This document shows, piece after piece, positions 50,939 through 62,661 of a DNA stretch of 64,000 nt. Numbering within the stretch: position 1 is the first letter of the stretch; every line of letters begins with the position of its first letter. Below the pieces are notes generated by a model. That model searched no databases. It saw only the letters and a program-made list of their open reading frames with translations, and was not told where the DNA came from. This DNA comes from Zasmidium citrigriseum (taxonomy: Eukaryota > Ascomycota > Dothideomycetes > Mycosphaerellales > Mycosphaerellaceae), in contig NHNW01000008.1 in assembly GCA_002786025.1 (NCBI GenBank), forward strand, positions 310,001 to 374,000, given 5' to 3'. The position numbers and the translations under genes are program-made.

Positions 50939-53900
50939 GATGCAGCTGTGGCCTGCTGACGGGAGATTCGAGGGAGGGGGAGAGAGGGACAGCAGCGGCG
51001 GATGTCTGCTATCGCGGCGACATGAACAGCAATGCAGCGGACAGCAGCAGTGGGTGAGGGCGGCAGTGCAGTATTTCAAGCTCGGACGGGGTGGGGTTGG
51101 GGCATATTCGAAATTGGGAGCGAGATGCCATTGGTCTCAGACATGAAAGTTTCCCAGGATGGACTTCAAGGTGAAGGCGACGTCAACAAGGTCAAGGCCC
51201 AGTGAAGCTCCCTGCCACGCCAATGCGCCTGGTGCAGGGACGCTGGCTGGGATGGTCTGCACAACGGCGGGACCAATCAAGCGGCGGCGGACAGTGCTGA
51301 GATAGCTGCGGCGATCGTGCGATTGGGGAATGTGAGCACACGACCACTGCTACTAGCTACAGAACACCAGGCGCATCGATATCAGCCGGACTTTCTTTGG
51401 TCCTCCAGCCTCTCGTTCACCCGCTCGTATTAAACCCACCCGCAGTCCGTACCAAACACCTCCCACCCGTCACGACCGTCCTGTCTCGCGGCACGCATTT
51501 CGATAGTCATTCACGCCCAGCCCAAAGTGTGAGTCTTACCAAGGGAGCCTGGCACAATACTGGTCCTTTGGGTGCTATATTCCAATTGCTATATCGTAAA
51601 AATGTTTCTTCACAGCCCCGCATGTGACCTCGGTCTAGCCACCTGACGAGTGCCGATTTCATGCGAGAGCCGTTCGAACTCAATCAAATTAGCCTTTCGC
51701 CGCACAAGCGTCCAGTTGCCGCCCCAGATGTTCATCCCAACCACACTACGCTATCTCTCCGAAGCAGGAGCGACCACTAACAGACCTCACCTCATGTGCT
51801 GTCATATTCATACACCTAGAGGTGGGATGTTCGCCACCGTTGCAAGGTTCAATGCACACGAAGGGTCTGTGAAGAAAAGCAGATGAAAGCGCCCACCGCG
51901 CACGGCATTAGTGCTCGAGGCGGCCGGAATCATTCATGCTGCATGCAAGAGATGCGGGTCACTCAACCGCACGAGCATCTGAGAGACGACCTCCAACCGA
52001 CCTCCCTCCACGTACAGCCGCCTCTCCAGCTACAGAAAAAGCTTCTTTTCCTCCTCCAAACTCCCGCCTCGAACTACTGCACATCAACCCATCCGGCAAA
52101 CGCAAATCCTGAGCAGGTTTTACGCAATGATTCCTTCCCTCCAGTCAGCTTGCCATCCGAGCATGGCGGCACCCTCCGCCTCTTCAAGAAACTTCACCAC
52201 CTCGTTAAAAAGTTCACCACCTCGTCAGCGGAGCAGGTCATCCACCCGACTGCATGTCTAGAAAGCAACGGCTTCGCTGCAAAGTGACGGCTTCGTTGTC
52301 GAGACCCACGATCTCGCCACGCGGTCTAGATTGCATGGCCAATGGGTGTTTGATCTTGACTGTAGCAATGTGTTGATGGAAAGTCGGCCTCCTCGGTCAG
52401 TCTCCACGGGAACATAGACGCCGTCTCCATCTCCAACGCGGGCCGAGCGCATTCGTGCCGAATACAAGAAGTGCCCACTCCTTCGCATGGAATCTCTTCA
52501 CGCGTCGGCATCTCCAATTCGAGACAAACCAGTGTATCTCGTATTTCTTCCTGAATTTTTTACATTTCGCAGGGTTGCGCACATCTGCACAATCTATCCT
52601 CTAGAACAATACAGGAAGGTCAAAAGCTGCAATCGAGTTTCACAACAGGGGTGGAGGCTTTGCGACAGCTGTACACGCACACGCACAGCAGAACATCACA
52701 TGCAAAAAGGACTTCCCTCCGTGTGCACGCACACCGTTCATTCCACCAATTAATCAACAGACGGGGAAACGTCCGTGATCCTTGCTCGCATCTGCATATC
52801 TCACTGCATATTTGAAAGCGGTCAAACAGCTCTTATCGTGCACACCTCTCGCCCATCAAAGTAGGTGTCGCAACAGCTCTGCCGGTACAGTCGTCGCAGT
52901 TCCACGGACCTCAATCCTTTGAACCAAACTCCGGCCCAACCGTTGGAGCTGCTGGTACCATTGGTACAACACAAGTAATATCGTCTACAAGCTTCGTCTC
53001 ACCCATCTTTTTGCATCATCTCGCTGTCATCGGTCGTGTGCTCACTTTCCCAATCTCTCTTTCTGTTGCGGGGATCGATGGGTGAGGTGAGTCGCGACTC
53101 TGAGAGTGTCGCGTGCTCTTTTGCTCGATGCGGGGAAGGGAGGTGGTTGGATACATCGCGATGTTTCAATTGTACTTGGCGACTGTCACTTTTCGCTCAC
53201 TGGTGTTCGCGTTTCTGGTCGTGATGGCTGACTGCTGTCGCATTTCGTTCATTCAGATCGGCTGTCTGACAAAGGCCTTGTTCGACTTGGATGTCTTGGT
53301 GAGACGTGTTCTACGTCTGCCAAATGCCCTCTCCCTATACAGCGATCATGGCAGTGCGACCCAGTCAGCGTTCTCAAGCTCACCTCACCATCCCATTCCT
53401 CCGAGACACATCTGTATCGCGACACTCCAAGCCGCCGACTCTTCGGAAAATTCTGATCGCGCAAGACACTGCCACACTGTCGACTACGCTTCCCTGCCCA
53501 CGGTTCCAGGATGTTCGCAGGTTTGACTCATTCTTTCACTTTCGGCATCTGGGCGAGTACCGGTGTCAACGCTGTCATGGCGTATGTGTCATGTCTCGCA
53601 AAGACGACATATCCTGCTCTTTGTGCGTGTCGATGCGATTCATGCGCTTCGGTACGCGCGTGATGGGAGTCTTCTACCCTCAGTGTTCGGGTCAAACTGG
53701 AAGATGTTCACAGCGGTCTCCAACTCTGTTACAAAGGCTTGAGGGTGCTGCAAGCCCTTCAAGAGCTTAGTATTAATCGCTTTCCTCGAGCGAGCAAATC
53801 TTCCAGTTTGAGCGAAAGAGCGAGGGTACACACAATCCATCGCGTCTTGTGCATAATTATTGTGCTGGCCAAGATGACACGATCTCGCGGTCGACAATGC

Positions 53901-54667
53901 GTCTTTGCTTTCCGGAGCAAATGTAACATGGATGGGAAGACAGAAGGACAGATGGAGAGTGTTCGACGTGAAGATCGGCTGTCCTTCGGCAAGCCGAGGG
54001 CTGTGCGGGCCGCCTCCAACACGAGCGACATCGACCTCACCTCTTCTCAAGCTGCAGTCTCCCACCAACTACATCCTCATCTTCATCATAGAGAAGCAGT
54101 TCTGCGACCCGAAGACCCGACGATATGGAGACCGATGGCTTCCGGCAGCCATACTACGGTTCTCTTGCGTTGTTTTCGAGCTGCGTTTGCCTGCCCAACG
54201 CGTTTAGACGCGCCACGCATCAGACACCCGACGCGAACGAGATCCGCCAGGGCCGGTTCTTCCTCATGGCACACGTCTTTCGTATTTGACGGAGACATGT
54301 ATGGACTCTCAGACGATGGCTGGCATGCAATGCATAACTGCTATCCTTCTCCCAGAGCCAACATCGAAACCACTCTGCACAGCGGGGACGTTACACCAAA
54401 CGGCAGGGGCTACTGAGGAAAGTGACCTGTCGTTTGATTTACTGTGAGCCCTCTATGGATCCCGTGCAGTGTGCATGAGCTTCTCGAAACTCGGTAACCT
54501 CTCTTTCTTATGTGTTTCGCGCTCATCTCCAGCCTTCTCCCGTCTCCGCGTGCTGCTAATCCCTATTCTTCCCTGCCTGGCCCTTTCATGCCCTCAAACG
54601 GGGGATCATCACATCCAACACGCCGTGATAGTCTTGCTCGTTGATTCTTCAACACCTTACCGCCGAA
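50939..54667. other. Long stretch without a convincing gene, 3.7 kb
   Basis: Between the SPX gene and the coiled-coil gene, on opposite strands with both starts facing this stretch. Many overlapping short frames occur; the longest ATG frame is 53739-54416 (225 codons), Arg/Ser-rich and without family resemblance. A 20-bp-period direct repeat (TTCACCACCTCGT twice) lies at 52192-52225. Regulatory DNA, long leaders or a noncoding RNA are possible. Confidence 0.5.
52192..52225. repeat. Short direct repeat, 20-bp period
   Basis: TTCACCACCTCGT occurs twice, 20 bp apart. It has no obvious function. Confidence 0.6.
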
Positions 54668-56758
54668 ATGGCCCGGCGCAAGAAGCCAGCAAAGAATGCA
54701 AATCCTCCGCCCATATCAACAAACGACGACGAGGACACCATTCATCTGCTGCAAAGCTCCGCGGCTGCAGCGTCCAGTGCATCGAACACTTCCATCCAAC
54801 CTTTCCCCGTCGACCACGATGTGGCTGGCCCGCTTTCGAGAGATGCCAGCCACTCGGAAATGATGTACGAGCAAGAATATCAAGAAGTCGATTCATCGCC
54901 GTCAGAGGAGAATGCCACTATGTTGACAATGCCGAATGACGTTCGAACCCTTCAGGCCATGGTCTACTCCATGTCAAATACTACACTGGACTACGAGAAG
55001 AGGAACAAGGCATTGTCCAAGGCAATCGAGGATCTTCGGACACGGACAACGGCAGCCAATGCCTTGCTCCAAGCTGATAAGCAGCAGCTGGCCCGCGATC
55101 TTGATGATATGCAACAGCAAAAGACCACAGTCGAGCGGGACCTGGCAGCAGAAAGAGAACAGGCCAGAGAGAGGGAAGCAGGGAAGGAGGATGAGCTGAA
55201 GAGCTTGATTGAGCAATTGAAGGCAACACAGCAGCAACGAGATCAACTTGAGGAGAGTCTCGAGGACTTCGTGCTCAGTCGAGACGCCCTGATACAGCGC
55301 GAGCGTGAGCAAGATAAGCTTGCAAATGAGCTTACTCAGATGCAACTGCAGAAGGACCAGATGGCTGTGGATCTCAAAAACGCCAAAGATCAGGCACGTA
55401 CAGCACAAATTCAATATGAACAAGAGCGGGCAATCCTGGGACATGAGCGGAAAATGGCCAAGCAGAATGTGGACGCGGCAGCAAGGAAGATGGAATCGTT
55501 GGAGGGACAGATTGAATGTCTTTCACGTGCCAACGATCAGATTAACGAAGAGTACGATGCGCTCAAGCAAGACAGCGAGCAACGTCGACAATCCACAAAC
55601 GCCGCCATCGAACAGCTCAAACCAAAACTCGACCAGGTCTTGGCCGAGCGCGATCAGCTGGGTCGGGATAATCAGTGGCTCAAGGGAGAGCTCAACAAGA
55701 GTCTGCAATACAACTCCGTCTTGATCGGAGAGAAGGCGCCAATGTCACTGGAGCTGGCCAGTCTGAGAGAATCCAACGGCGCACTTCAAGCCAAGCTCGA
55801 TGAGAAGTGCAAGATGCTGGTCACTACGGAGAACCGGCTGGCCGACGAAAAGGCAAACACGAAACGCTGGACTGGGCCTCGTGAACGTCTTCTCCTCAAC
55901 ATGCAAGCCGAAATGGAAAGACTGCGCAAGAGTGAGGCCGCTGCGTGGCAAATGAACTACGCCGAAGAGCGCATGTCAAAGCAGCGTTCCCAAGACGAAC
56001 GACAGCAGTCCGCATACGCCGAGCGTCTTCGAAGTTCGGCACAGCAGGAGGCCGAAGAATATGCTTGGGCCAATATCTCGAAGCTGGTGTCGGATATCTA
56101 CGATTCCTCCGCTGATCTTCAGCGCACACTTGAGACCAAGGAGAGTGAGGTGCAGAGGCTTCAAGGCATCATTGATGAGTTCGGGGCTCTCATGGAGCGA
56201 GTCGGAGGTTACAGAACCACGACAACGCCCACCCTCGCTGCCAGCAGTGACCCGTCGACCTCGAAGGCGCTGGCACCGGCGCAAGAGTCATCCTCCAATG
56301 CGCCTTCCCCGGAGCCTCCTCTCCACGACCAGTCTCAGACCGATGCCATTGCTACTTCTCAAACCAAGACAACCGCAAACCCGCCAATCAGCTTCAGTCT
56401 ACCAAAACCCCGAGCAGCAAAACCTTCTGCCAACAAGCTCATCAACGCCCTATCCACCGCCCCCGAACCACGCCGCCACGACCGCAAACGCAAAACACCC
56501 TCCCAGCACTCCCGACGAGACTCAGCCCAGACTATCCGCGAAGAACCTCAACGAGCCCCTAAACGCCCCGCTCCCGCCGACGACAACCCTGTCCGCTTTG
56601 CACCCAAACAACCACGCTTCTTCGACGGCCCGCTCGAGGCGATTTGCGATAGTGCTCAGGGTGCTACGGATGAGAGGAAGGAGCGCACGGTCTCGAATGC
56701 AGATGGACGTAGACTGCATGATCGCTGGCTTCCGCCCGTGAGGGATACAGGTCATTAA
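54668..56758 (+). CDS. Long coiled-coil protein with disordered basic tail
   Basis: A single exon of 696 residues from the ATG at 54668. The first 90 residues are polar and disordered (MARRKKPAKNANPPP). From about residue 95 to 520 the sequence is continuous heptad-like coiled coil, very rich in Gln, Glu, Lys and Ala (for example QQKTTVERDLAAEREQAR). A short break near residue 420 (KRWTGPRERLLLNM) is followed by another helical part. The last 170 residues are Pro/Ser-rich with basic clusters (RRHDRKRKTPSQHSRRD) that look like nuclear localisation signals. I do not recognise the family; a scaffold or a spindle-pole, septal or nuclear filament role would fit, but this is inference. Confidence 0.75.
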   Translation: MARRKKPAKNANPPPISTNDDEDTIHLLQSSAAAASSASNTSIQPFPVDHDVAGPLSRDASHSEMMYEQEYQEVDSSPSEENATMLTMPNDVRTLQAMVYSMSNTTLDYEKRNKALSKAIEDLRTRTTAANALLQADKQQLARDLDDMQQQKTTVERDLAAEREQAREREAGKEDELKSLIEQLKATQQQRDQLEESLEDFVLSRDALIQREREQDKLANELTQMQLQKDQMAVDLKNAKDQARTAQIQYEQERAILGHERKMAKQNVDAAARKMESLEGQIECLSRANDQINEEYDALKQDSEQRRQSTNAAIEQLKPKLDQVLAERDQLGRDNQWLKGELNKSLQYNSVLIGEKAPMSLELASLRESNGALQAKLDEKCKMLVTTENRLADEKANTKRWTGPRERLLLNMQAEMERLRKSEAAAWQMNYAEERMSKQRSQDERQQSAYAERLRSSAQQEAEEYAWANISKLVSDIYDSSADLQRTLETKESEVQRLQGIIDEFGALMERVGGYRTTTTPTLAASSDPSTSKALAPAQESSSNAPSPEPPLHDQSQTDAIATSQTKTTANPPISFSLPKPRAAKPSANKLINALSTAPEPRRHDRKRKTPSQHSRRDSAQTIREEPQRAPKRPAPADDNPVRFAPKQPRFFDGPLEAICDSAQGATDERKERTVSNADGRRLHDRWLPPVRDTGH

Positions 56759-57460
56759 CTTGGCAAGTCGAGCGTGAGCGAGGCTGCGGTTATATCATGC
56801 AAGGAAGTCTTCCGGAGTTCGACACAGAAATGTCGATGGGGATGATTTGTCCGGTGCCCTTGCAATTAAGAGGGATGTGCCTTGGGCAACGGGGGCGGGC
56901 TTTGTTATACAAAATTGAACACTCGTGCATGACATAACGAATTATGAAGGTACAAGGCTTTGCAGGCCAAGTAACGCTCCTCAGCAATGATAGTCATGAC
57001 GACGATAAGCATCAATCCAGAATTTCACTGCGCGAATGAAGAATTTCTTCTCCTGACGTTCTCACGAAGATGGGAGGGCTTGACAAATAGACTTTCCCTT
57101 GCTGACCTTTGGCAGTAGCGCAGCCTTGCCATGGTACGCCCACTACCCTCCTTCTTCCGCTCAAACTGGAAGATTGGATCTCTCCACGAGAGCAAGTGAT
57201 CATAAGATATTAGAAGGCTTGTTGGACTCTTGACGCTTCTCGAGAAAGTTAGGGATCGCTAGAGGTATCTTCCACTTTGACCGGAACACCGAGGGTAGAA
57301 CTAGTTCGTGAAGGTAAAATCAATGACAACTACTGGCCTCGGACCGTGGATCGCAAGGCCCGCGGAAATTTTACAATCGCATCCGGACTGTGGCTGAACC
57401 TCGTCCTCTTTTGATCTGTCTCGAGTTGTTTTCTTAGAAGCAACAACAACAACATCGAAC
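56759..57460. other. Intergenic, no convincing gene
   Basis: About 700 bp upstream of the F-box gene. No gene, RNA or repeat seen. Confidence 0.5.
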
Positions 57461-58561
57461 ATGGACGTACACCACCCACCCTACTACAATCGCTTCGGAT
57501 ATCTTCCCAGCGCAGATGAACGGCCAACCCGAACCCCCACGGCCATATGGAAAGTCCACTTCCAGAACGTCAGACCCGTCGACCCGCCCTCTCCTCGTCC
57601 TCCAAAACACCCCCTCCCACGTCTCCCTCTTCCCAACGAGCTCCTCCTCCAAACTATCGAGTTCCTGAATCCAAGAGCTCTTGATCTCCTTCGCTTGGGC
57701 CAAACCAGCCGCCAATTCCTCCACGTAGTAAACGACCCCGTCCTCAGCAAAAAGATCATCAGCAGAGAAAAAAGCCGTCTCCTCGCAAGCCTCCAATTCC
57801 CGGATCTGGCTTGTCTGGACTTCCTCCCAGCTTTCCGGAAATGGCTCCTCCACAACCACTTTGACAAATTGTCTTTCATCACAGCCTGGCTAGCCGCCAA
57901 CAAAGCGTCTTCGGTGGATCCTGATGAGTTTGGCTCTCTGGCTCTCCTGCTTAAGTACCTCATCAGGTTGGATTCAGTGGCGCATCATCCGCCTCAGAAA
58001 GCCGCGAGGGGTAATATTAGCTTCTTCCAAGCGCTTCAAGAATTTCGAAAAGGGAATTGGAGAGACACCAGCATCCCTCTATCTTTCCTGCATTCCCTAT
58101 ACGAGCATTGTCCGACGATGAGAAATATACTCACTGAGGAGCAATTCTTGCTTATGATCCGCGATGTCGTCGATGAGCCGCTCAAACAGTACCCCACCGG
58201 TTTGTTGACACAAAGCTGGCGCGTTGTTTCAGACGTCGTAGAACGGGAAAAGATGACCTCGGCGACGAAGACGCCTTTCGAGGTTCTCGTTCTTCTAACA
58301 GGCTTGCCGTGGATCGGGAATCGACATGATGGGAGGGAGGTAGGGTATGCGTTTAGGATGTCGGGCGGGATGGCGAAGTTGGTGGCAGAGGGTGATACGG
58401 AGGCGTTGGAGGAGGTGAATCGGTGTAAGGGGATGAGGGCGTTGAGTGTGCTGTGTTGGGGGTTTTGGGGTGGGAGGAAGGGCAAGAAATTGATTGATCC
58501 GGAGAGTCGATTGCTGAAGGCGTTCATATTTGAGGAGATGCATATTCTTCCTGTGGCTTAA
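57461..58561 (+). CDS. F-box protein
   Basis: A single exon of 366 residues. The F-box reads LPRLPLPNELLLQTIEFL, then NPRALDLLRLGQTSRQFLHV, at about residues 54-92. The rest is helical without WD40 or leucine-rich repeats. It would link an unknown substrate to the SCF ubiquitin ligase via Skp1. The region upstream of the F-box is Pro/Arg-rich (VDPPSPRPPKHPLPR). The minus-strand frames overlapping the 5' part are shadows. Confidence 0.8.
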   Translation: MDVHHPPYYNRFGYLPSADERPTRTPTAIWKVHFQNVRPVDPPSPRPPKHPLPRLPLPNELLLQTIEFLNPRALDLLRLGQTSRQFLHVVNDPVLSKKIISREKSRLLASLQFPDLACLDFLPAFRKWLLHNHFDKLSFITAWLAANKASSVDPDEFGSLALLLKYLIRLDSVAHHPPQKAARGNISFFQALQEFRKGNWRDTSIPLSFLHSLYEHCPTMRNILTEEQFLLMIRDVVDEPLKQYPTGLLTQSWRVVSDVVEREKMTSATKTPFEVLVLLTGLPWIGNRHDGREVGYAFRMSGGMAKLVAEGDTEALEEVNRCKGMRALSVLCWGFWGGRKGKKLIDPESRLLKAFIFEEMHILPVA

Positions 58562-58967
58562 GACGTGAGCCTAGGTGGTGCTTGATGATCTCGCCATCCA
58601 CAAGCTTTCGAAGGCAACGCAAGACGGTTTCATTAGCTCTGTCGACAGTGTCTGCGCAGAGAAACGGATGAATAGCTGTGGTGATGTTTTGGTGGAATGG
58701 GCGTTGTCGTCGAGACGATAGCAAAGCGTCGATTTGTCTTACCTGGCCCTTTGATCGACCACCTAGGAACCCGTTAGCAGTCTTTATACGCCATTATCGC
58801 CCAAGACATACATTCGAACAAATCAGGCAACAAACCTCCGACTCAAAGACACTGCCCTGCAGGTTGCTACACACCACGAGGAACAAACATCACCCCCTTC
58901 ACAGCCAGAAATACAAAAATCCCACGCATCAGCATACATATCCACCCCAGACCAACGGCGCGCCATC
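58562..58967. other. Intergenic, promoter region
   Basis: About 400 bp with an A/C-rich leader just before the ATG at 58968. No gene seen. Confidence 0.45.
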
Positions 58968-60084
58968 ATGGCCAACGGAACACCCCCACGACAATCGCTC
59001 GCCTTCATCCGTCGATTCGGCGGCGTCGCAGTCGGCTCTTTTGACGAGGAGAAGTACAAAGCCTCCTACGAGAACCACAGTCTCGCCAGCCACCAAGTCG
59101 TCCAAGGCGCCATCCTCTGGCTCCCGGAAAAGGAGTTCGTAGTGCGGCATCGAGGCGATCGTGTTGGAACCGCCAACAGCTGGGGTGGCGTGTCTACCGT
59201 TCATCCCTATGGCAGAAGCGGCGACAAATACGAGGGAGCCTATGGCCATCCAATCGTGGTTCTCTCGAGGAGCAGGAATAGCGATGAGATCCACTTCGCC
59301 ACGGTAAGTTGAATATGCTGGACTTAGGAGGAGGCACAAGCTCTGACAGGTCTCGCCGCGCTAGTTGACAACCCTTAAGCGGTTTGGGTACAAGATCGCC
59401 AACCGACACCCTTCGGAGCAACACTTCTTCCTCCCAATAGTCCCATCGCCAATACATCCCACGAACGGTATCCGACTGGACTTTGACCATGAGCTCGTTA
59501 ACAAGAGGAAGAGCAACGTGAGATTCTTCACAGTGTACACTATGAACTATCATGAGGCCCAGAAGTTCTACGACGATCATCCGGAGACAGAAGATAATCC
59601 ATGGATGTTGACTCCAAGTTCTCTCGAAACGCTCTTGCAAGAAGTCAAGGCCCAGGTGCGGCACCGCGACACTAATCTTGGTTATGAGCCTGATCCCATG
59701 CAATACCAGTTCAGCGCGCAGGAAAGTGCCGCACGGGACCGATGGCTCGCGGAGCGTACAATAAAACACAGGCGGGAAAGGGTGATGAAAGCTTGGCGAC
59801 TCGCATGTTGGCTTGCATCCTGGGGCTTGTTCTTCGTGCAGGTCCCAGTCGCGGCTGCTGCTGGCATTGCCCTCTCATGCTGGTTCTGGATCAAATGCGC
59901 TTCCATTGCAGTCGGTGTCTTGGTCATCGTGGGCTTGATACATCAAGTATCCTGCCACGTAGCATGGACTTTGCTGTCGTCCTCGGCGAATCGATTGAAC
60001 GAGCTGTTGGGCTATGTAACCACTGCGCGAGATTATGCCGATTATGGTCGGTATATGCCGTTTGGGGCTATCATGGGAGATTAG
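58968..60084 (+). CDS. Uncharacterised protein with C-terminal membrane hairpin
   Basis: Exons 58968-59303 and 59365-60084 give 351 residues; the intron (61 nt) is in phase 0. The N-terminal half is soluble and has conserved-looking segments (RRFGGVAVGSFDEEKYKA; HPIVVLSRSRNSDEIHFAT). The middle carries a charged helix (RWLAERTIKHRRERVMKAWR). Then come two to three hydrophobic helices, WLASWGLFFVQVPVAAAAGI and SIAVGVLVIVGLIHQV, before a short polar tail. I do not recognise the family. A membrane-anchored enzyme-like or adaptor protein is possible. It converges on ECT1. Confidence 0.65.
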
Positions 60085-60187
60085 ACATCTGGTGAACGCT
60101 TTCGAAGAGGTTGAATCTTCCATATCTATCGCTGTCTGGTATCATGGTGAATCATCATCTATACACACATTAGCATCGTCAACATGT

Positions 60188-61531
60188 TCATGCTGTCGTC
60201 GTGTCTTGCAACCGTCTCTGCCTTTGCTGCTCGGCCTCACGCTCAAGCAGTTCCCTTTTGTGATGCGCCTCCTCACCCACGGCTTTGATGCCCTTTTTCT
60301 TCTGCCGTGCCTCGTACTCTTCCCTTCGATCCATGATCCGCTGTACGATTTGCGCAGCATTGACATCCTGGAAATCGTGCTTTGGAGTTTCTTTGAAGAT
60401 GCCCCTAGCCTTGGCGTCAGCGTATGGATCTGAGGCGGTTGGCATGAAAGATGTTTGGCCGTGGTAGACTGCATCTGGTATTCGGCCTAAAGGGAGCGAT
60501 TCCAGGTATGCTTTGGATGGAGTGTACGGGGCACCAAAGACCACTCCATGGACGTATGCGCACTGAACAACGCACAAACCTCGCTCGAAGATGTTCATGA
60601 TTGGATAGTTGACGCCGCGGTGCTCGTTGACCACTTTGTCGTTGTGGACACCTGCAACAACGTAGGCATTCGGTTCGAGCTCGGCAACGGTCTGTAAGAA
60701 AGCGATGTGGCCAGACGAGAAGAGGTCGAAGCCGCCATCCACGTACACCAGACGCTGGTCAGGCCTTGGAGGAACTCCCTTCACCATCGATGCAAAGTTG
60801 CCCTTCTCCTCGCTGAAGCTGTAAACCTCCACGAAAGGGTCTTTGCCGTTCGGTGCTGCAGCATACTCTTGTATCCGCGTCTTCATATCTGTACCACCTT
60901 CTGCGCCTCCCGCCTTCCCGCTGGTATCCTCTCTTCCTTCTATGCAGTCCAGTAGACTGTCGATGAAGTGATCTTTCGTGATATTCAGCATTCTGCTGAC
61001 CAGATCTGTTGTGCTAATGCCAGGCGTCCGTGGCACAATCTTCATCCTCCCAGCCCTTTTCACAAAACGGTAGCAGTCCTCTCCACTCGCATCGCTGGTA
61101 ATGTCGTCTCCATGTGTGACATACTGGCAGCCGTAATGGCTGATCCAGGGTATTGAAGTCACATAGGGTGCATGCGGCACACACATGGTAGAGAAGCGAC
61201 AGGCATTGACAGCAGCAACGCGCTCAGCGAGGTTCATGACGGTCGGGCCCTTGTTCTTCGCGATATCCTCATCGTTGTGCAGGCCAACAAGTAGCTCGTT
61301 TCCGAATCGACGGGACTGGAGCATGACGCCCGCATGGCCTGTGTCGTCTGATGCTCAGCCATTGCGCGCACCAGAGGAGTGAGGAGCAGTAGTACCGTGG
61401 TGGAAGAAGTCGAAGCAGCCATCAATCCACAGGCGGTCTTCACGGATAGGGACATCGTCCTGGGGGTCAATGGGCCATTGGCCGCGCTCGGGAATGATGC
61501 AGCCAGCCTCGGGATCAATCTGCGGCGCCAT
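60188..61531 (-). CDS. ECT1: Phosphoethanolamine cytidylyltransferase
   Basis: Exons 61531-61396 and 61338-60188 give 428 residues, joined by a 57-nt intron. Two cytidylyltransferase lobes are visible. The first has IDGCFDFFHHGHAGVML with HxGH at residues 45-47 region, plus LVGLHNDEDI and RVAAVNACRF. The second has YVDGGFDLFSSGHIAFL, where the HxGH equivalent reads SSGH, plus VVAGVHNDKVVNEHRG and RGLCVVQCAYV. This double-lobe form defines PCYT2/Ect1, which makes CDP-ethanolamine for phosphatidylethanolamine synthesis in the cytosol/ER. The C-terminus is Lys/Glu/Gln-rich. The start (MAPQIDPEAGC) directly precedes the first lobe. Confidence 0.93.
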
Positions 61532-61923
61532 GGTCGGTGATGTCGTCGCTGTGGGTGCCGGCGCTACTGTTGCGCCATGCGGAGGCGGGTAGCGAAGCGT
61601 CTGGAGGTGGCGGAGGCTGTGTAGAGGGTGATGCGCGCGGTGCGGTCAGGGCGTGGTTTCAGAGGGCAGATTGAGTTTGGATTGACAGACAGTCACGAGG
61701 CAAGAGCGGCGGTCGTTGCACGGAGGTGGGGCCGGGCCGAGTGGGGATCGACATCATTCACCCCTGGCAATTACCTAGAAAGCCACATGCACCTTCCGCC
61801 GCTACAAACTACTCCTTCGCCGGCCATCATCAGGAGGCAGTCGCCCAGTCTCTCCTTCTCTTGCATCTGCTTCTACTCTGCGCGCATACACAGACAGCAA
61901 TACTACAGCGACAAACAGCAGCC
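61532..61923. promoter_or_regulatory. Shared divergent promoter, ECT1/GET1
   Basis: About 390 bp between opposite start codons of two ER-related genes; no TATA box is evident. Confidence 0.5.
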
Positions 61924-62661
61924 ATGGAGCTCTCCGTAATCCTCGTCGTCTTCGTCGTCCAGCTCACGCTGTCCCTCATTAGCTCCATCGGCGCACAGGC
62001 AGTCAACGATCTCGTAAGGACCCAGCGCGCAGCTATGCGACTATGCGACAAGACTGACAATATCACAGGCATGGTGGTTCTTCACCAAACTCCCCAACAA
62101 GCAAGCCGCGCAATCGAAAGAAACCGTCGAGCTTCGAAATGAGGTCATCCGGCTCCAGCGCGAGATGATAGGCGTCTCCGCGCAAGACAACTTCGCGAAA
62201 TGGGCAAGATTGAGGAGAGAGCACGACAAGGCGAAGGAGAAGTACGAGAAGCAAGGTATGCGCAAACAGCACCCCAGAGCGCAATTTCACGGCTAATAAT
62301 CTGGACAGCCAAGGACCAACAATCCTTCCGTGCCTCCTTCGACAGCATCGTCTCGAAACTCCGCTGGCTCGGCACTCAAGGCGTCAACTTCGTCCTCAAC
62401 ACCTGGTACGCAAAGCAGCCCATGTTCTGGCTGCCGCAGGGCTGGGTCCCTTACCAAGCCGAATGGATTCTCTCGCTCCCCCGCGCCCCGCTCGGCAGCA
62501 TTTCCGTCAATGTCTGGGCGATCGCATGCGGCAGTGTCATAGGAATGATCTCTGAAGGCATCATCGCGCTATGGACGTTGAGTCACGGATCGGTCAAGAT
62601 GGGCCACAAGGGCGAGAAGCTGAAGATGGAGCAGGCTATGGCTGGGAAGAAGGAGCTATGA
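61924..62661 (+). CDS. GET1: Get1, GET-complex membrane receptor subunit
   Basis: Exons 61924-62013, 62069-62255 and 62309-62661 give 209 residues. The first helix (VILVVFVVQLTLSLISSIGA) is followed by a cytosolic coiled coil (ETVELRNEVIRLQREM, KWARLRREHDKAKEKYEKQ), two further helices, and a short tail, the family layout. With Get2 it captures the Get3-tail-anchored protein complex at the ER. Both introns are short, with GTAAGG/GTATGC donors. A mature protein of about 210 residues is the normal length. Divergent from ECT1. Confidence 0.93.

Noticed and set aside
53739..54416. 225-codon plus-strand frame in the long gap
   Set aside because: Arg/Ser/His-rich, overlapped by other frames on both strands, no domain or intron signals.
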